DNA of 13,798 nucleotides from Alphaproteobacteria bacterium (GCA_004356215.1 SMXR01000020.1:1-13798), one strand, 5' to 3'. Shown: positions 5,768 to 13,798, counted from the first letter of the stretch. Numbers and translations: made by a program. The notes: generated by a model not told the origin, from the sequence alone.

Positions 5768-6130
5768 TTAGCCAAACCAGGTGGGGATGTTTTTGATCGG
5801 CTCGAAGGTAACGGTGATAATGCCGCCAACCACCCAAAACAGGATAAACGGCACCTTGGGTTGGCGAATGATCACCAGGGATACGAATAACCAGCGGCGC
5901 AAAAAGATGTCCGAGCCGAGGCCGGCAAAAATGGCATAAATGGCGAACAGCTGTTCATTGGAGATGCCCTGGGTATTCATGAAGCTGCCAATATATAGCA
6001 GCAGGACAAAAAATGGCAGCATCACCAAAACAAAAACCGCCGCCCAGTAGGGCGAGGCCAGGACATTAAAACTTTCCCCCTTTTTCATTTGCGGAGGAAA
6101 GAAGTTTTTCTTCGGTTTTTTCAAGACCAT
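5768..6130 (-). CDS. Small unrecognised membrane protein
   Basis: The gene encodes 120 residues. ATG at 6130 is preceded on the minus strand by CAGGGAACCTTTT, an acceptable ribosome-binding site. The N-terminus is basic (KKPKK, then MKKGES). Strongly hydrophobic stretches lie near residues 28-50 and 93-109, with a moderately hydrophobic 60-90 interrupted by LRR at 77-79. Two to four membrane passes are plausible. The ending FEPIKNIPTWFG is polar and aromatic. No domain is recognised. It is convergent with the propeller lipoprotein and divergent from the dipeptidase operon, so it is probably a single-gene unit. Confidence 0.7.
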   Translation of the reverse strand: MVLKKPKKNFFPPQMKKGESFNVLASPYWAAVFVLVMLPFFVLLLYIGSFMNTQGISNEQLFAIYAIFAGLGSDIFLRRWLFVSLVIIRQPKVPFILFWVVGGIITVTFEPIKNIPTWFG

Positions 6131-6164
6131 AAAAGGTTCCCTGCTGCCCCCAAGATTAGCAGCC

Positions 6165-6365
6165 CGCTAACAATATACTAAAATGTTATCCAAATCTAAA
6201 ATGTTTTTCAAAATAATTAAAGAAATAAACAAGTAAATCAAAAAATAAAATAAATCACCCTGAAGATTATACTGAAGAAACGCTTGACGTTTTTTGTCAT
6301 TGATGGAAATCTCCGAAACGCATGTGACAGAGGACGTTAACCATTCACATTTTTAGGATGTAATT
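6165..6365 (+). promoter_or_regulatory. AT-rich upstream region of the peptidase operon
   Basis: The 235 bases between the divergent genes at 6130 and 6366 contain no gene, and 6165-6290 is strikingly AT-rich. TATACT at 6268-6273 is a good -10 match within A-tracts that could act as an UP element, but its -35 is poor. TTGACG at 6284-6289 is a good -35 match, but the hexamer 17 bases on (AAATCT) is weak. AGGAT at 6355-6359 is the ribosome-binding site of the dipeptidase gene. The exact promoter cannot be fixed by eye. Confidence 0.35.
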
Positions 6366-7571
6366 ATGAAGTTTTTATCTTTATTCGGTGCGGCTTTGGT
6401 TTCAATAGTATTGGTTTCGTGCAGCGACCCTGTAGAGGAAAACCGAGAACAAACGGCTGCGGATTTGGCCCTGGAGACTATCATCATCGATACCCATGTG
6501 GATGTTCCCTACCGCCTGAAAGATAAATGGGATGACATCAGCCAGGCCACCGAAGGGGGCGATTTTGATTATCCGCGGGCTGTCGCCGGCGGCCTTAATG
6601 CCCCGTTTATGTCGATTTATACTCCGGCAAGCCTGGGCGATGGTCCTGAAGCAACGGCCAGTGCCGACAACCTGATTGATATGGTTGAAGGCATTGTCGC
6701 CAACGCTCCCGATAAATTTGCACTGGCAACCTCGGTGGCGGATGTCCGGACGCAGTTCAAAGCCGGGCTGATTTCGTTTCCGCTGGGCATGGAAAACGGC
6801 TCTCCGATCGCGGGCGATCTGGAAAACCTGAGACATTTTTACGAGCGCGGGATTCGCTATATCACGCTGACCCATTCGCTTTCCAACCACATTTCCGATT
6901 CATCCTACGATAGCAACAGGCAATGGCAAGGCCTAAGCCCGTTTGGTGAAGAAGTCGTAGCCGAAATGAACCGGCTTGGTATCATGGTCGATGTTTCCCA
7001 TGTTTCCGATGATGCATTTTGGGATGCCCTGGCCATTTCAAAGGCCCCGATTATCGCCTCGCATTCTTCCGCGCGCCATTTCACACCGGGGTTTGAACGC
7101 AACCTGTCCGACGAGATGATTATTGCGTTGGCTGAAGCCGGTGGTGTCATCATGATTAACTTTGGCTCACCTTTCCTGACCGAAGAAGCCAATTCCACCG
7201 GGTTTTATGAAGCCTTCAGTGCCTATCTTAAAGAAAATGAACTGGAATTAAGCCCCTCGATTGAAGTGGCTTTTCGTGCCGAATTCTTTGGCGATTCAGG
7301 CTTTCCCTACGCCACCCTTGACCAGGTCCTGGACCATTTCGATCACGTTGCCGAGATTGTCGGGATTGATTACGTCGGCATTGGCTCGGACTTTGATGGG
7401 GTTGGCGACAGCCTGCCGGTCGGCCTCAAGGATGTTTCAGACTATCCCAACCTAATCAAGGGGTTGCTGGAGCGGGGTTATAGCAGGGAAGACATTCAAA
7501 AAGTACTTTCCGGAAATATTTTAAGGGTGTGGAGCGCGGTTGAAGACTATGCCGTTGCCACCGCCGAATAA
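6366..7571 (+). CDS. M19 membrane (renal-type) dipeptidase, lipoprotein
   Basis: The gene encodes 401 residues. The signal ends in LVSC with Cys19, followed by Ser, predicting outer-membrane anchoring. The M19 zinc-site residues are all present: His44 and Asp46 in DTHVDVPY, bridging Glu143 in GMENG, His212 in VDVSHVS, His233 in ASHSS, Arg245-Asn246 in ERNLSDEM, and Asp342 in GSDFDGVG. Length matches the family. Members hydrolyse dipeptides, and several bacterial ones prefer L-Xaa-D-Xaa substrates. This is the first gene of a tight operon; its stop lies 17 bases before the next start. In this setting it would act at the cell envelope on peptides made small enough by the partner enzymes. Confidence 0.93.
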   Translation: MKFLSLFGAALVSIVLVSCSDPVEENREQTAADLALETIIIDTHVDVPYRLKDKWDDISQATEGGDFDYPRAVAGGLNAPFMSIYTPASLGDGPEATASADNLIDMVEGIVANAPDKFALATSVADVRTQFKAGLISFPLGMENGSPIAGDLENLRHFYERGIRYITLTHSLSNHISDSSYDSNRQWQGLSPFGEEVVAEMNRLGIMVDVSHVSDDAFWDALAISKAPIIASHSSARHFTPGFERNLSDEMIIALAEAGGVIMINFGSPFLTEEANSTGFYEAFSAYLKENELELSPSIEVAFRAEFFGDSGFPYATLDQVLDHFDHVAEIVGIDYVGIGSDFDGVGDSLPVGLKDVSDYPNLIKGLLERGYSREDIQKVLSGNILRVWSAVEDYAVATAE

Positions 7572-7588
7572 CTTCAGGAGACAAGAAA

Positions 7589-9679
7589 ATGACTTTAAAA
7601 CTCACCGCCATTGCCAGCAGCCTTGTCATCAGCCTGGCGGCCTGTGGTCAACCGCCCGAGGAAACGCCTGTTGAACCAACCGGCGCTGATACCATCACCG
7701 CAGCGGACTTGCATGCAAAAATCAAAATCCTGGCTTCAGACGAATTTGAGGGCCGCGCGCCGTCGTCGCCCGGTGAAGTAATCACCGTAAACTATCTCCG
7801 CGATGAATTCGCATCCTACGGTCTTCAGCCCGGCAATGGCGAAAGCTGGTTCCAGGAGGTGCCGCTGGTGGATATCACCGCCGATGCCGACCAGGCACTG
7901 GTCATCTCGGGCGCGGGCGATGACCTGGTTTTGGAATACGCCACCCAGTATGTCGCCGGCACCCGCCGCGTGGTCGACCGGATCGATGTGGTGGATAGCG
8001 ACCTGGTTTTTGTCGGCTATGGCATTGTTGCCCCGGAATACGGCTGGAATGACTATGCCGGTCTTGATATGACCGGGAAAACCGCGGTTATCCTGGTTAA
8101 TGATCCCGGTTATGCCACCCGCGATGAAAGCCTGTTTACCGGGTATGCCATGACCTATTACGGGCGCTGGACCTACAAATACGAAGAAGCCATGCGCCAG
8201 GGCGCCGACGCCGCTTTGGTCATCCATGAAACCGGCCCCGCCGGGTACCCCTGGGAAGTTGTCCGGGGCGGGTGGACCGGCCAGGCGTTTTATCTCGAAT
8301 CCGCGGATGGCAATTTATCAAGGGTACCGGTTGAGGGGTGGATTTCGGGTGATGCCGCCAACGCCATATTCGAGGCCGCCGGACAAGACCTGGCGGCGCT
8401 CACCGAGGCCGCCTCCAAACCGGGTTTTGAAGCCGTGGCGCTGGGCCTCCAGGCCTCGGTCTCATTTGCCAATGAGATCAACCATTCGCTCTCGAAAAAT
8501 GTCGTGGCGATCCTGCCCGGGTCGGAAAACCCCGATGAAACGTTTCTTTATATGGCCCACTGGGATCATTTCGGGATTGCCCGCGAGATTGATGGAGATA
8601 ACATCTATAACGGCGCGCTCGACAATGCCTCTGGCGTCGCTGCCTTGCTGGAAGTCGCCGAAGCCTTTGCCTCGCTGCCGGTGGCGCCGAAACGCTCGAT
8701 CATTTTTGTCGCCGTGACCGCCGAGGAACAAGGCCTGCTGGGTTCGCAGCATTACGCTGAAAACCCCATATTTCCACTGAACAAAACCGTCGCCGGGCTC
8801 AATATGGATGGTCTCAATTTGATCGGCAAAACCAACGACATTGTTGTCACCGGCTTTGGCATGTCTGAGCTGGATGCCGTCCTTGAGGTCGCCGCGGCGG
8901 CGCAGGGTAGGGTTCTGGCGCCCGACCCAGATGTCGAGAAGGGGTATTATTTCCGTTCCGACCATTTCAACCTGGCCAAAAAAGGGGTGCCGATGATCTA
9001 CCCCGGGGGCGGGATTGATCACGTCGAGTTTGGTTCCGAATATGGCCAGGCCCAATCCGATGATTATGTCGCCAACCGCTACCATAAACCGTCCGATGAA
9101 TACGATCCGGCGTGGGATTTGGCTGGCGGTGAGCAGGATACCAGGCTTTATTTTGCCGTCGGTGAGGCGATAGCCAACAGCGGCGCCTGGCCCAACTGGT
9201 TTCCCGGCACGGCGTTCCGTGCCATCCGCGATGCCAGTTTGGCCGAGGTAGATGTTGCTACGGTTGAAAAAATTGGCCTAAAAATGGCGGTCAAACTGGA
9301 TGCAAGTGCCGCCGATGTCTGGGCCATGATTGGCAATTTTGGGGATATAAACTGGCATCCAGCAATTTCCTCGACAGTTGCAGAGGGCGAAGGCCTGGAT
9401 GCGGTCAGAACCATAACGCTGGTTGATAATGGCGGCGAGTTATTTGAAACCCTCGATGCGATGGGGGATATGAGTTACTCCTACACGGTGATATCTTCTC
9501 CGTTTCCGATGAAAAATTACTCTGCCACGATTGAAGTCATAGAGAACGGTGATGGCGCCACAGTGAAATGGTCTTCCACTTTTGAAGCTGATGGCATCAG
9601 CTCAGAAGAGCTTGAAAAAATTGTAAGTAATTTTTATGAAGCTGGTTTTGAAGCCTTAGCGGCAGCTTTAGCTCAATAA
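7589..9679 (+). CDS. M28 metallopeptidase lipoprotein with inserted PA-like domain and C-terminal SRPBCC domain
   Basis: The gene encodes 696 residues. AGGAG at 7576-7580 precedes ATG 7589. The signal ends in LAAC with Cys19, followed by Gly. Residues about 135-275 form a protease-associated-type insert (DLVFVGYGIVAPEYGWNDY and following). The M28 dizinc site is complete: His324 in AHWDH, Asp345 in LDNASG, Glu379-Glu380 in TAEEQG, Asp407 in NMDGLN, and His459 in SDHFN. The peptidase part ends near residue 550. Residues about 555-696 are a separate alpha/beta domain of the SRPBCC/polyketide-cyclase type: KLDASAADVWAMIGNFGDINWHP, then strands with ATVKWSSTFEADG and a long C-terminal helix. The family usually ends at the peptidase domain, so this is an unusual addition, and the DNA encoding it is visibly more AT-rich than the rest of the gene. 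The likely role is aminopeptidase activity at the envelope. Confidence 0.92.
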   Translation: MTLKLTAIASSLVISLAACGQPPEETPVEPTGADTITAADLHAKIKILASDEFEGRAPSSPGEVITVNYLRDEFASYGLQPGNGESWFQEVPLVDITADADQALVISGAGDDLVLEYATQYVAGTRRVVDRIDVVDSDLVFVGYGIVAPEYGWNDYAGLDMTGKTAVILVNDPGYATRDESLFTGYAMTYYGRWTYKYEEAMRQGADAALVIHETGPAGYPWEVVRGGWTGQAFYLESADGNLSRVPVEGWISGDAANAIFEAAGQDLAALTEAASKPGFEAVALGLQASVSFANEINHSLSKNVVAILPGSENPDETFLYMAHWDHFGIAREIDGDNIYNGALDNASGVAALLEVAEAFASLPVAPKRSIIFVAVTAEEQGLLGSQHYAENPIFPLNKTVAGLNMDGLNLIGKTNDIVVTGFGMSELDAVLEVAAAAQGRVLAPDPDVEKGYYFRSDHFNLAKKGVPMIYPGGGIDHVEFGSEYGQAQSDDYVANRYHKPSDEYDPAWDLAGGEQDTRLYFAVGEAIANSGAWPNWFPGTAFRAIRDASLAEVDVATVEKIGLKMAVKLDASAADVWAMIGNFGDINWHPAISSTVAEGEGLDAVRTITLVDNGGELFETLDAMGDMSYSYTVISSPFPMKNYSATIEVIENGDGATVKWSSTFEADGISSEELEKIVSNFYEAGFEALAAALAQ

Positions 9680-9697
9680 AATTTAACAGGGGAAAAT

Positions 9698-11404
9698 ATG
9701 TATCATTCAGTGGTAAAAAGTATCCTTGCCGGCTTGCTTTTACTGGTTCTCGCCACTTGTTCCGAGGGCGATGAAGCGCCGTCCTATGATGTTATTATCT
9801 CGGGCGGGACGATTTATGATGGCTCCGGCGGCGAACCATATGTCGCTGACATTGCCATTGAGGGCGATCGCATCATCGCCATCGGCGACCTCGATGAGGA
9901 AAACGCCATCACCGTGATCGATGCCGAAGGCATGGCGGTAGCCCCGGGGTTTATCAATATGCTGTCGTGGGCGCCCGAATCCCTGATGATCAACGGCCAG
10001 GGCTTAAGCGATTTGAAACAGGGGGTAACATTGGAAGTGTTTGGCGAAGGCTGGTCCTACGGCCCGTGGTCAGACGCCATGAAGGCCGAGGTCAAAAAAC
10101 ACCAGACCGATTTCCAGTACGACATCGAATGGACCACGCTCGGCGAATACCTTGATTTTATGGAGGCCAAAGGCATTTCGATGAACATCGCCTCGTTTGT
10201 CGGCGCCACCACGCTCAGGATCCACGAGGTTGGCTATGAAAACCGCCCGGCTAGCGAAGAAGAACTGGAGCGTATGCAGGAGTTGGCTAGGACGGCGATG
10301 CGCGAAGGCGCCCTGGGGCTTGGCTCAGCCCTGATTTACGCCCCGGCCAATTTTGCCTCGACCGAAGAATTGATAGCGCTGGCCAAAGCCGTTGGCGAGT
10401 TTGATGGCATGTATATTTCTCATATGCGCTCGGAATCGGGCCAGATTTTTGAGGCGCTGGAAGAGCTGATAACGATTGCCCGCGAAGCCGGGGTAGCCGC
10501 CGAGGTGTATCACTTGAAGGCTTCCGGCAAACCCAATTGGGATAAAATCGAGGATGTTTTCGCCCGCATTGATGCCGCCCGCGCCGAGGGCCTGCACATC
10601 ACCGCAGACATATACACCTATCCCGCCAGCGCCACCGGCCTGGATGCGGTGATCCCGCTGTGGACCCAGGAGGGCGGCGATGAAGAATGGTTCAAACGCC
10701 TGCGCGACCCCGGCCTGCGGGCGCGAATCATCGCCGAAATGACTGATGCCACCAATCCCTCCAACCGCTGGGTCAATGTTGGTCCCGAGCGTATCCTGCT
10801 GATTGGCTTCAAAAACGAAAAATTCAAACCCTACATTGGAAAATTCCTGTCCGAGGTGGCTGAATTGAGGGGCGAGGATCCGGTCGAGACCGCGCTTAAC
10901 CTTGTGGCCGAGGACGAAACCAGGGTCGATGTCATCTATTTCTCCATGACCGAAGAGAATGTCCGGAAAAAGATAGCCCAGCCCTGGGTCGCCTTTGATT
11001 CTGATGAGGGGGCCTATTCCGACGATGAGATTTTCACCCGGAATTCGGCCCACCCCAGGGCCTACGGTACATTTGCCCGGGTTTTGGGAAAATATGTCCG
11101 CGAGGAGGGGGTAATCACCCTGCCTGAGGCGATTAGGCGGATGACCGCCTTTCCGGCAGCAAATTTGAAACTCCGCGATCGCGGGTCCCTAAAGGAAGGG
11201 TTTTTTGCCGACATTGTCATTTTCGATGCCAAAACCATCATTGATCACGCCACCTTTGAAGACCCGCGCCAATACGCCACCGGCATGATCCATGTCTTTG
11301 TCAATGGCGAGCAGGTGCTGCGCGGCGGCGACCACACCGGATCATTCCCGGGCCGGGTGGTTCGGGGCCCCGGGTGGGTTGGCTGGGATCAGGACGGGTC
11401 TTAA
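9698..11404 (+). CDS. D-aminoacylase-like amidohydrolase lipoprotein lacking the HxH motif
   Basis: The gene encodes 568 residues. CAGGGG precedes ATG 9698, 18 bases after the previous stop. The signal ends in VLATC with Cys21, followed by Ser. The fold markers of N-acyl-D-amino-acid deacylases are clear: YDVIISGGTIYDGSGG near residue 30, APGFIN at 82-87, QGVTLEV, YISHM (His242), VYHLKASG (His272), AFDSDEG (Asp436) and a C-terminal strand region with VNGEQVLRGG. Classical D-aminoacylases have HxH after PGFID and a metal-binding Cys in the NCG motif after QGVT. Here the first is NMLSW (87-91) and the second is FGEGWS, with no His or Cys. A changed or single-metal site is therefore expected. 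I have the impression that a subfamily shares GFINMLSW, so this is probably a conserved variant and not a broken gene. It is the last gene of the operon and ends 2 bases before a convergent gene. Confidence 0.88.
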   Translation: MYHSVVKSILAGLLLLVLATCSEGDEAPSYDVIISGGTIYDGSGGEPYVADIAIEGDRIIAIGDLDEENAITVIDAEGMAVAPGFINMLSWAPESLMINGQGLSDLKQGVTLEVFGEGWSYGPWSDAMKAEVKKHQTDFQYDIEWTTLGEYLDFMEAKGISMNIASFVGATTLRIHEVGYENRPASEEELERMQELARTAMREGALGLGSALIYAPANFASTEELIALAKAVGEFDGMYISHMRSESGQIFEALEELITIAREAGVAAEVYHLKASGKPNWDKIEDVFARIDAARAEGLHITADIYTYPASATGLDAVIPLWTQEGGDEEWFKRLRDPGLRARIIAEMTDATNPSNRWVNVGPERILLIGFKNEKFKPYIGKFLSEVAELRGEDPVETALNLVAEDETRVDVIYFSMTEENVRKKIAQPWVAFDSDEGAYSDDEIFTRNSAHPRAYGTFARVLGKYVREEGVITLPEAIRRMTAFPAANLKLRDRGSLKEGFFADIVIFDAKTIIDHATFEDPRQYATGMIHVFVNGEQVLRGGDHTGSFPGRVVRGPGWVGWDQDGS

Positions 11405-11406
11405 CT

Positions 11407-11610
11407 TTAGGCCTTTTGGAACATCCACATTATGAAAATGACGAAGGTGCTGGCGAAAAAAGAGGTGCCAAACAGTACATGAACCCTGAGATTGCCATAA
11501 AGAAAAGTGGTATCCCCCGGCATCCATGCCGGGACAATGCCACTGATCAGCGGCCAAGCGACGGCCAATAAAATCAATACCACGAGATAAGTTATCGCAA
11601 ATTTCCACAT
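11407..11610 (-). CDS. DUF2905-type small membrane protein
   Basis: The gene encodes 67 residues. ATG at 11610 is preceded on the minus strand by GAGG with 6-base spacing. Two hydrophobic helices (about residues 4-24 and 45-64) flank a conserved hairpin: PAWMPGDTTFLYGNLRV (27-43) and then the strand HVLFGTSFFAST. The order PGD, GN-R-V, then T-S before the second helix is that of DUF2905 (PF11146), whose members are 60-70 residues long and of unknown function. It is convergent with the amidohydrolase, sharing only two intervening bases. Confidence 0.8.
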   Translation of the reverse strand: MWKFAITYLVVLILLAVAWPLISGIVPAWMPGDTTFLYGNLRVHVLFGTSFFASTFVIFIMWMFQKA

Positions 11611-11667
11611 AGCAGCCTCATTCTTGTATTAGCGCCGCTATTCTATACCATATTATCTAAATGATTG

Positions 11668-12265
11668 TTAATATCCGAGTTTGGTCCGTTCCTGATCAGC
11701 CCTGAGAAGAACCCCGGCAACATAATTGGCTGAAAATTTTAAGTCCATGTAAACCCCGGCTTCTGAAGACGCGCGCAACGCCATGCCGGATGTGCCCTTG
11801 GTCCTTAAATAATCGTCGGGAATTACGATCCCGAAAGTTTCTTCGTAATAACAAAAGGATGAATCGCAGCCTTCAAACCTTTTGCGCCCGGAAATTACCT
11901 TAAACCGGTTTCCTTCTGAATCCCGGGCGGTGTAGTAATTTCTGAAGTTGGCCTCGGAAGCGCTTCCCCCCCCGGCCATCCCGTTCATAGCCCCCGCGGT
12001 TGGCGACAAAAAACGGGTCTTTGACATAAACCACATGGGCGGCGTAGCCGTTTTCCCGGTCCATGGTGGTCCGGATTTGAAAAGTATTATCTAACCCTGC
12101 AGATAAATTGGGGGCGCGAAAGCGCAGGACATTATCAAGCCGATCTTCTTTTACGGATATCTTCGCCGCCACTTTTTCCGGCAACGTGTTTGAATAATCA
12201 CTGCCCAGGCACCCGCCCAGGGCCAAAATCAAAGGGAATAACAAGGCTAAACGCAATACGAGCAT
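11668..12265 (-). pseudogene. Lipoprotein gene frameshifted at a G8 run
   Basis: From ATG 12265 the frame reads a lipoprotein signal ending in LGGC (Cys19) and continues to a run of eight G (plus-strand C at 11966-11973), after which it shifts and stops at 11900 after 121 residues. In the next frame, protein-like sequence resumes at once (SASEANFRNYYTARDSEG) and continues to TAA at 11668-11670. Removing one G, or adding two, joins the halves into 198 residues. The joined protein has VVYVKDPFFVANRGGYERDG before the tract and FEGCDSSFCYYEETFG after it, the latter with a cysteine pair. No family is recognised. The shift may be a sequencing error, a mutation or a phase-variable contingency tract. 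The start could lie further upstream, since the ribosome-binding site here is weak. Confidence 0.7.
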
Positions 12266-12405
12266 AAATATCTCAACACAACCAAGACAAGTATATGTAA
12301 TAAAGCCGCTTTCGGCAAGGTTGTTTTGTTTGTTTACCAACCAAGGCCTTGTCAGCGCTGCGGCAAGCAGGCAAACTGGCGCCAGGCATTTTAAAAGGGC
12401 AGCCG

Positions 12406-13038
12406 ATGAAACTTTACACCTATTATCGCTCGTCATCGTCGTTCCGGGTGCGGATTGCGCTGAACCTGAAGGGGATTGAATACGAACCGGTTTTTGTCCA
12501 TTTGTTTAAAGGCGAACAGGGGGAGAAGGATCATCTGGCGCGCAATCCGCAGGGCCTGATCCCGGTTTTGGATGATGATGGCACGGTCATTACCCAGTCG
12601 AGCGCCATTATTGAATATTTGGAAGAAACCCGGCCGACCCCGCCGTTGCTGCCCACGGGTGCGGTTTCGCGGGCGCAGGTGCGTGCAATGGTGAACCTGG
12701 TGGCCTGTGATATCCAGCCGCTGAACAATCTTAAGGTCCTCAAGCACCTGGGCGGCCCAATGGGTCATTCAAAAGAGGAAATCGATGACTGGTATCGTCA
12801 CTGGATAAACCTCAATTTCGCTGCTCTTGAAAATTTGGTGGCACAGCATGGCAAGGGATATTGCTTTGGCAAAACGGTCACCATGGCCGACCTGTTTTTT
12901 ATTCCGCAGATCTGGAATGCCCGGCGCTTTGACACCGACCTTTCGGCCTACCCCAACCTGCTCAAGGTTGAAGAGGCGCTGTATAAGCTGCTGGCCTTCG
13001 ATAGGGCAAAACCGGAAAACCAGCCCGACGCGGAATAA
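12406..13038 (+). CDS. maiA: Maleylacetoacetate isomerase (zeta-class glutathione S-transferase)
   Basis: The gene encodes 210 residues, the usual length. ATG 12406 follows AAAAGGG with good spacing, and the product then begins directly with the thioredoxin-fold strand KLYTYYRSS. The zeta-class signature is SSSSFRVRIAL (residues 9-19), with catalytic-type serines; NPQGLIPVL (47-55) and QSSAIIEYLEE (64-74) form the glutathione site. The all-helical C-terminal domain ends normally. The enzyme is cytosolic and converts 4-maleylacetoacetate to 4-fumarylacetoacetate in tyrosine/homogentisate breakdown. No other gene of that pathway is in the window, so it may serve another cis-trans isomerisation or glutathione reaction. 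It is convergent with thrC, 3 bases apart. Confidence 0.93.
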   Translation: MKLYTYYRSSSSFRVRIALNLKGIEYEPVFVHLFKGEQGEKDHLARNPQGLIPVLDDDGTVITQSSAIIEYLEETRPTPPLLPTGAVSRAQVRAMVNLVACDIQPLNNLKVLKHLGGPMGHSKEEIDDWYRHWINLNFAALENLVAQHGKGYCFGKTVTMADLFFIPQIWNARRFDTDLSAYPNLLKVEEALYKLLAFDRAKPENQPDAE

Positions 13039-13041
13039 TAA

Positions 13042-13798
13042 TTATTTCATGAAACGTGTGTAATCGACCGGTTTGGTATGATCAATTTTCTCCACCTTGA
13101 AGTCGATCGGGTATTTTAGCCCCGACCCGCAATTGAACAACACCACCCGGTCGCCGGGTGAAACCAGCCCGCTCTCAAGGGCTTTCTCATAGGCCGCGAA
13201 CGTGGCCGCGCCCTCGGGGCCGATGTTGAGGCCCTCAAGCCGCCCGCACATTAGCCGGGCTTCGCTGATGGCGTCATCGGAAACGGTGATGGCAAAACCA
13301 CCGCTTTCCCGCACCGCCCTTAAAATCAGGAAATCACCCACCGCGGCGGGGACGCGCATGCCCTGGGCGATGGTTTGGGCCTCGGGCCAGGGGTCGGCAA
13401 ACTCTTTGCCCTCATCAAAAGCTTTGACAATCGGCGCACAGCCCTCAGCCTGGACCGCAACCATGCGCGGCCTTTTGTTGCCGATAAAGCCGATATCCTC
13501 GAGCTCCTGAAACGCTTTCCACATCCCGATCAGGCCGGTGCCGCCGCCGGTGGGATAAAAAATCACATCGGGCAGGTGCCAGTCCATCTGTTCGGCCAGC
13601 TCCAAGCCCATGGTTTTTTTGCCTTCGATCCGGTAGGGCTCTTTCAGCGTCGAAAAATCGAACCAGCCGACCTTGTCCTTGCCCTCGCCAACGATGCGCC
13701 CGCACTCATTGATCAGGCCGTTGACAAGGTAAATTTTGCCACCTTGCTGGACGGTCTCGCTGATGGTGATTTCCTGGGAGTCATCGGGTGAAAAAATG
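13042..13798 (-). CDS. thrC: Threonine synthase, C-terminal part (5' end outside window)
   Basis: The frame is open from the window edge to TAA at 13042-13044, giving the last 251 residues; the start and the PLP-binding lysine region lie beyond the window. Visible motifs are GWFDFSTLKEPYRIEGKKT, then PTGGGTGLIGMWKAF, the glycine loop that holds the PLP phosphate, then VAVQAEGCAPI and GPEGAATFAAYEKA, and the closing NCGSGLKYP. These match the PLP fold-type II threonine synthases, which convert O-phosphohomoserine to threonine in the cytosol. An internal ATG at 13611 is not the start, because conserved sequence continues upstream of it. Confidence 0.93.
   Translation of the reverse strand, partial: IFSPDDSQEITISETVQQGGKIYLVNGLINECGRIVGEGKDKVGWFDFSTLKEPYRIEGKKTMGLELAEQMDWHLPDVIFYPTGGGTGLIGMWKAFQELEDIGFIGNKRPRMVAVQAEGCAPIVKAFDEGKEFADPWPEAQTIAQGMRVPAAVGDFLILRAVRESGGFAITVSDDAISEARLMCGRLEGLNIGPEGAATFAAYEKALESGLVSPGDRVVLFNCGSGLKYPIDFKVEKIDHTKPVDYTRFMK

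Noticed and set aside
8462..9085. Minus-strand open frame of 207 codons
   Set aside because: It is antisense to the M28 peptidase catalytic region and shows no domain or ribosome-binding site.
10325..11053. Minus-strand open frame of 242 codons
   Set aside because: It is antisense to the amidohydrolase, where the plus strand has clear family motifs; the length reflects codon bias of the sense gene.
12315..12350. Inverted repeat GGTTG/CAACC between the lipoprotein gene and maiA
   Set aside because: Only five base pairs with a long loop, easily due to chance.
12266..12436. Longer N-terminus of the frameshifted lipoprotein from ATG 12436
   Set aside because: It would overlap the maiA start and place the lipobox far inside the protein; ATG 12265 begins a normal lipoprotein signal.

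Overview
The window reads as a chromosomal segment of a Gram-negative proteobacterium with moderate GC content, most likely alphaproteobacterial and perhaps marine. This placement is an inference from the threonine synthase, maleylacetoacetate isomerase and quinone-oxidoreductase sequences, the several lipoboxes followed by outer-membrane-type residues, and the absence of mobile elements. No tRNA, rRNA, insertion sequence or CRISPR array was found.

Layout: (1) 1-141 is the 3' end of a quinone oxidoreductase. (2) 204-749 encodes an exported Hcp-family protein whose Shine-Dalgarno lies inside a perfect 9-bp inverted repeat. (3) 760-2244 (minus) is a PiT phosphate transporter with a triple Pho-box-like repeat directly upstream. 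(4) 2431-3057 is an unrecognised four-helix membrane protein. (5) 3058-4096 is a 1-kb gap without an intact gene. It holds a decayed C-terminal coding remnant, an AT-rich cluster of DnaA-box-like sites, two tandem copies of a structured small RNA with compensatory base changes, and a separate hairpin. (6) 4097-5761 is a lipoprotein fusing a YVTN-type beta-propeller to a TraB/ChaN/Tiki-like domain, convergent with a small membrane protein (5768-6130, minus). (7) 6366-11404 is a tight three-gene operon of lipoproteins: M19 dipeptidase, M28 peptidase carrying a C-terminal SRPBCC domain, and a D-aminoacylase-like amidohydrolase without the usual HxH motif. (8) 11407-11610 (minus) is a DUF2905-type membrane protein. 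(9) 11668-12265 (minus) is a lipoprotein gene interrupted by a frameshift at a run of eight G. (10) 12406-13038 is maiA, convergent with the 3' part of thrC (13042 to the window end, minus).

Functional picture: the three-lipoprotein operon looks like an envelope system that trims small peptides, possibly ones containing D-amino acids or N-acyl groups, into free amino acids. The phosphate transporter is probably under PhoB control. The strongest candidates for something undescribed are the tandem structured RNAs, the propeller/TraB-like fusion, the peptidase/SRPBCC fusion, and the exported Hcp with its occluded ribosome-binding site.
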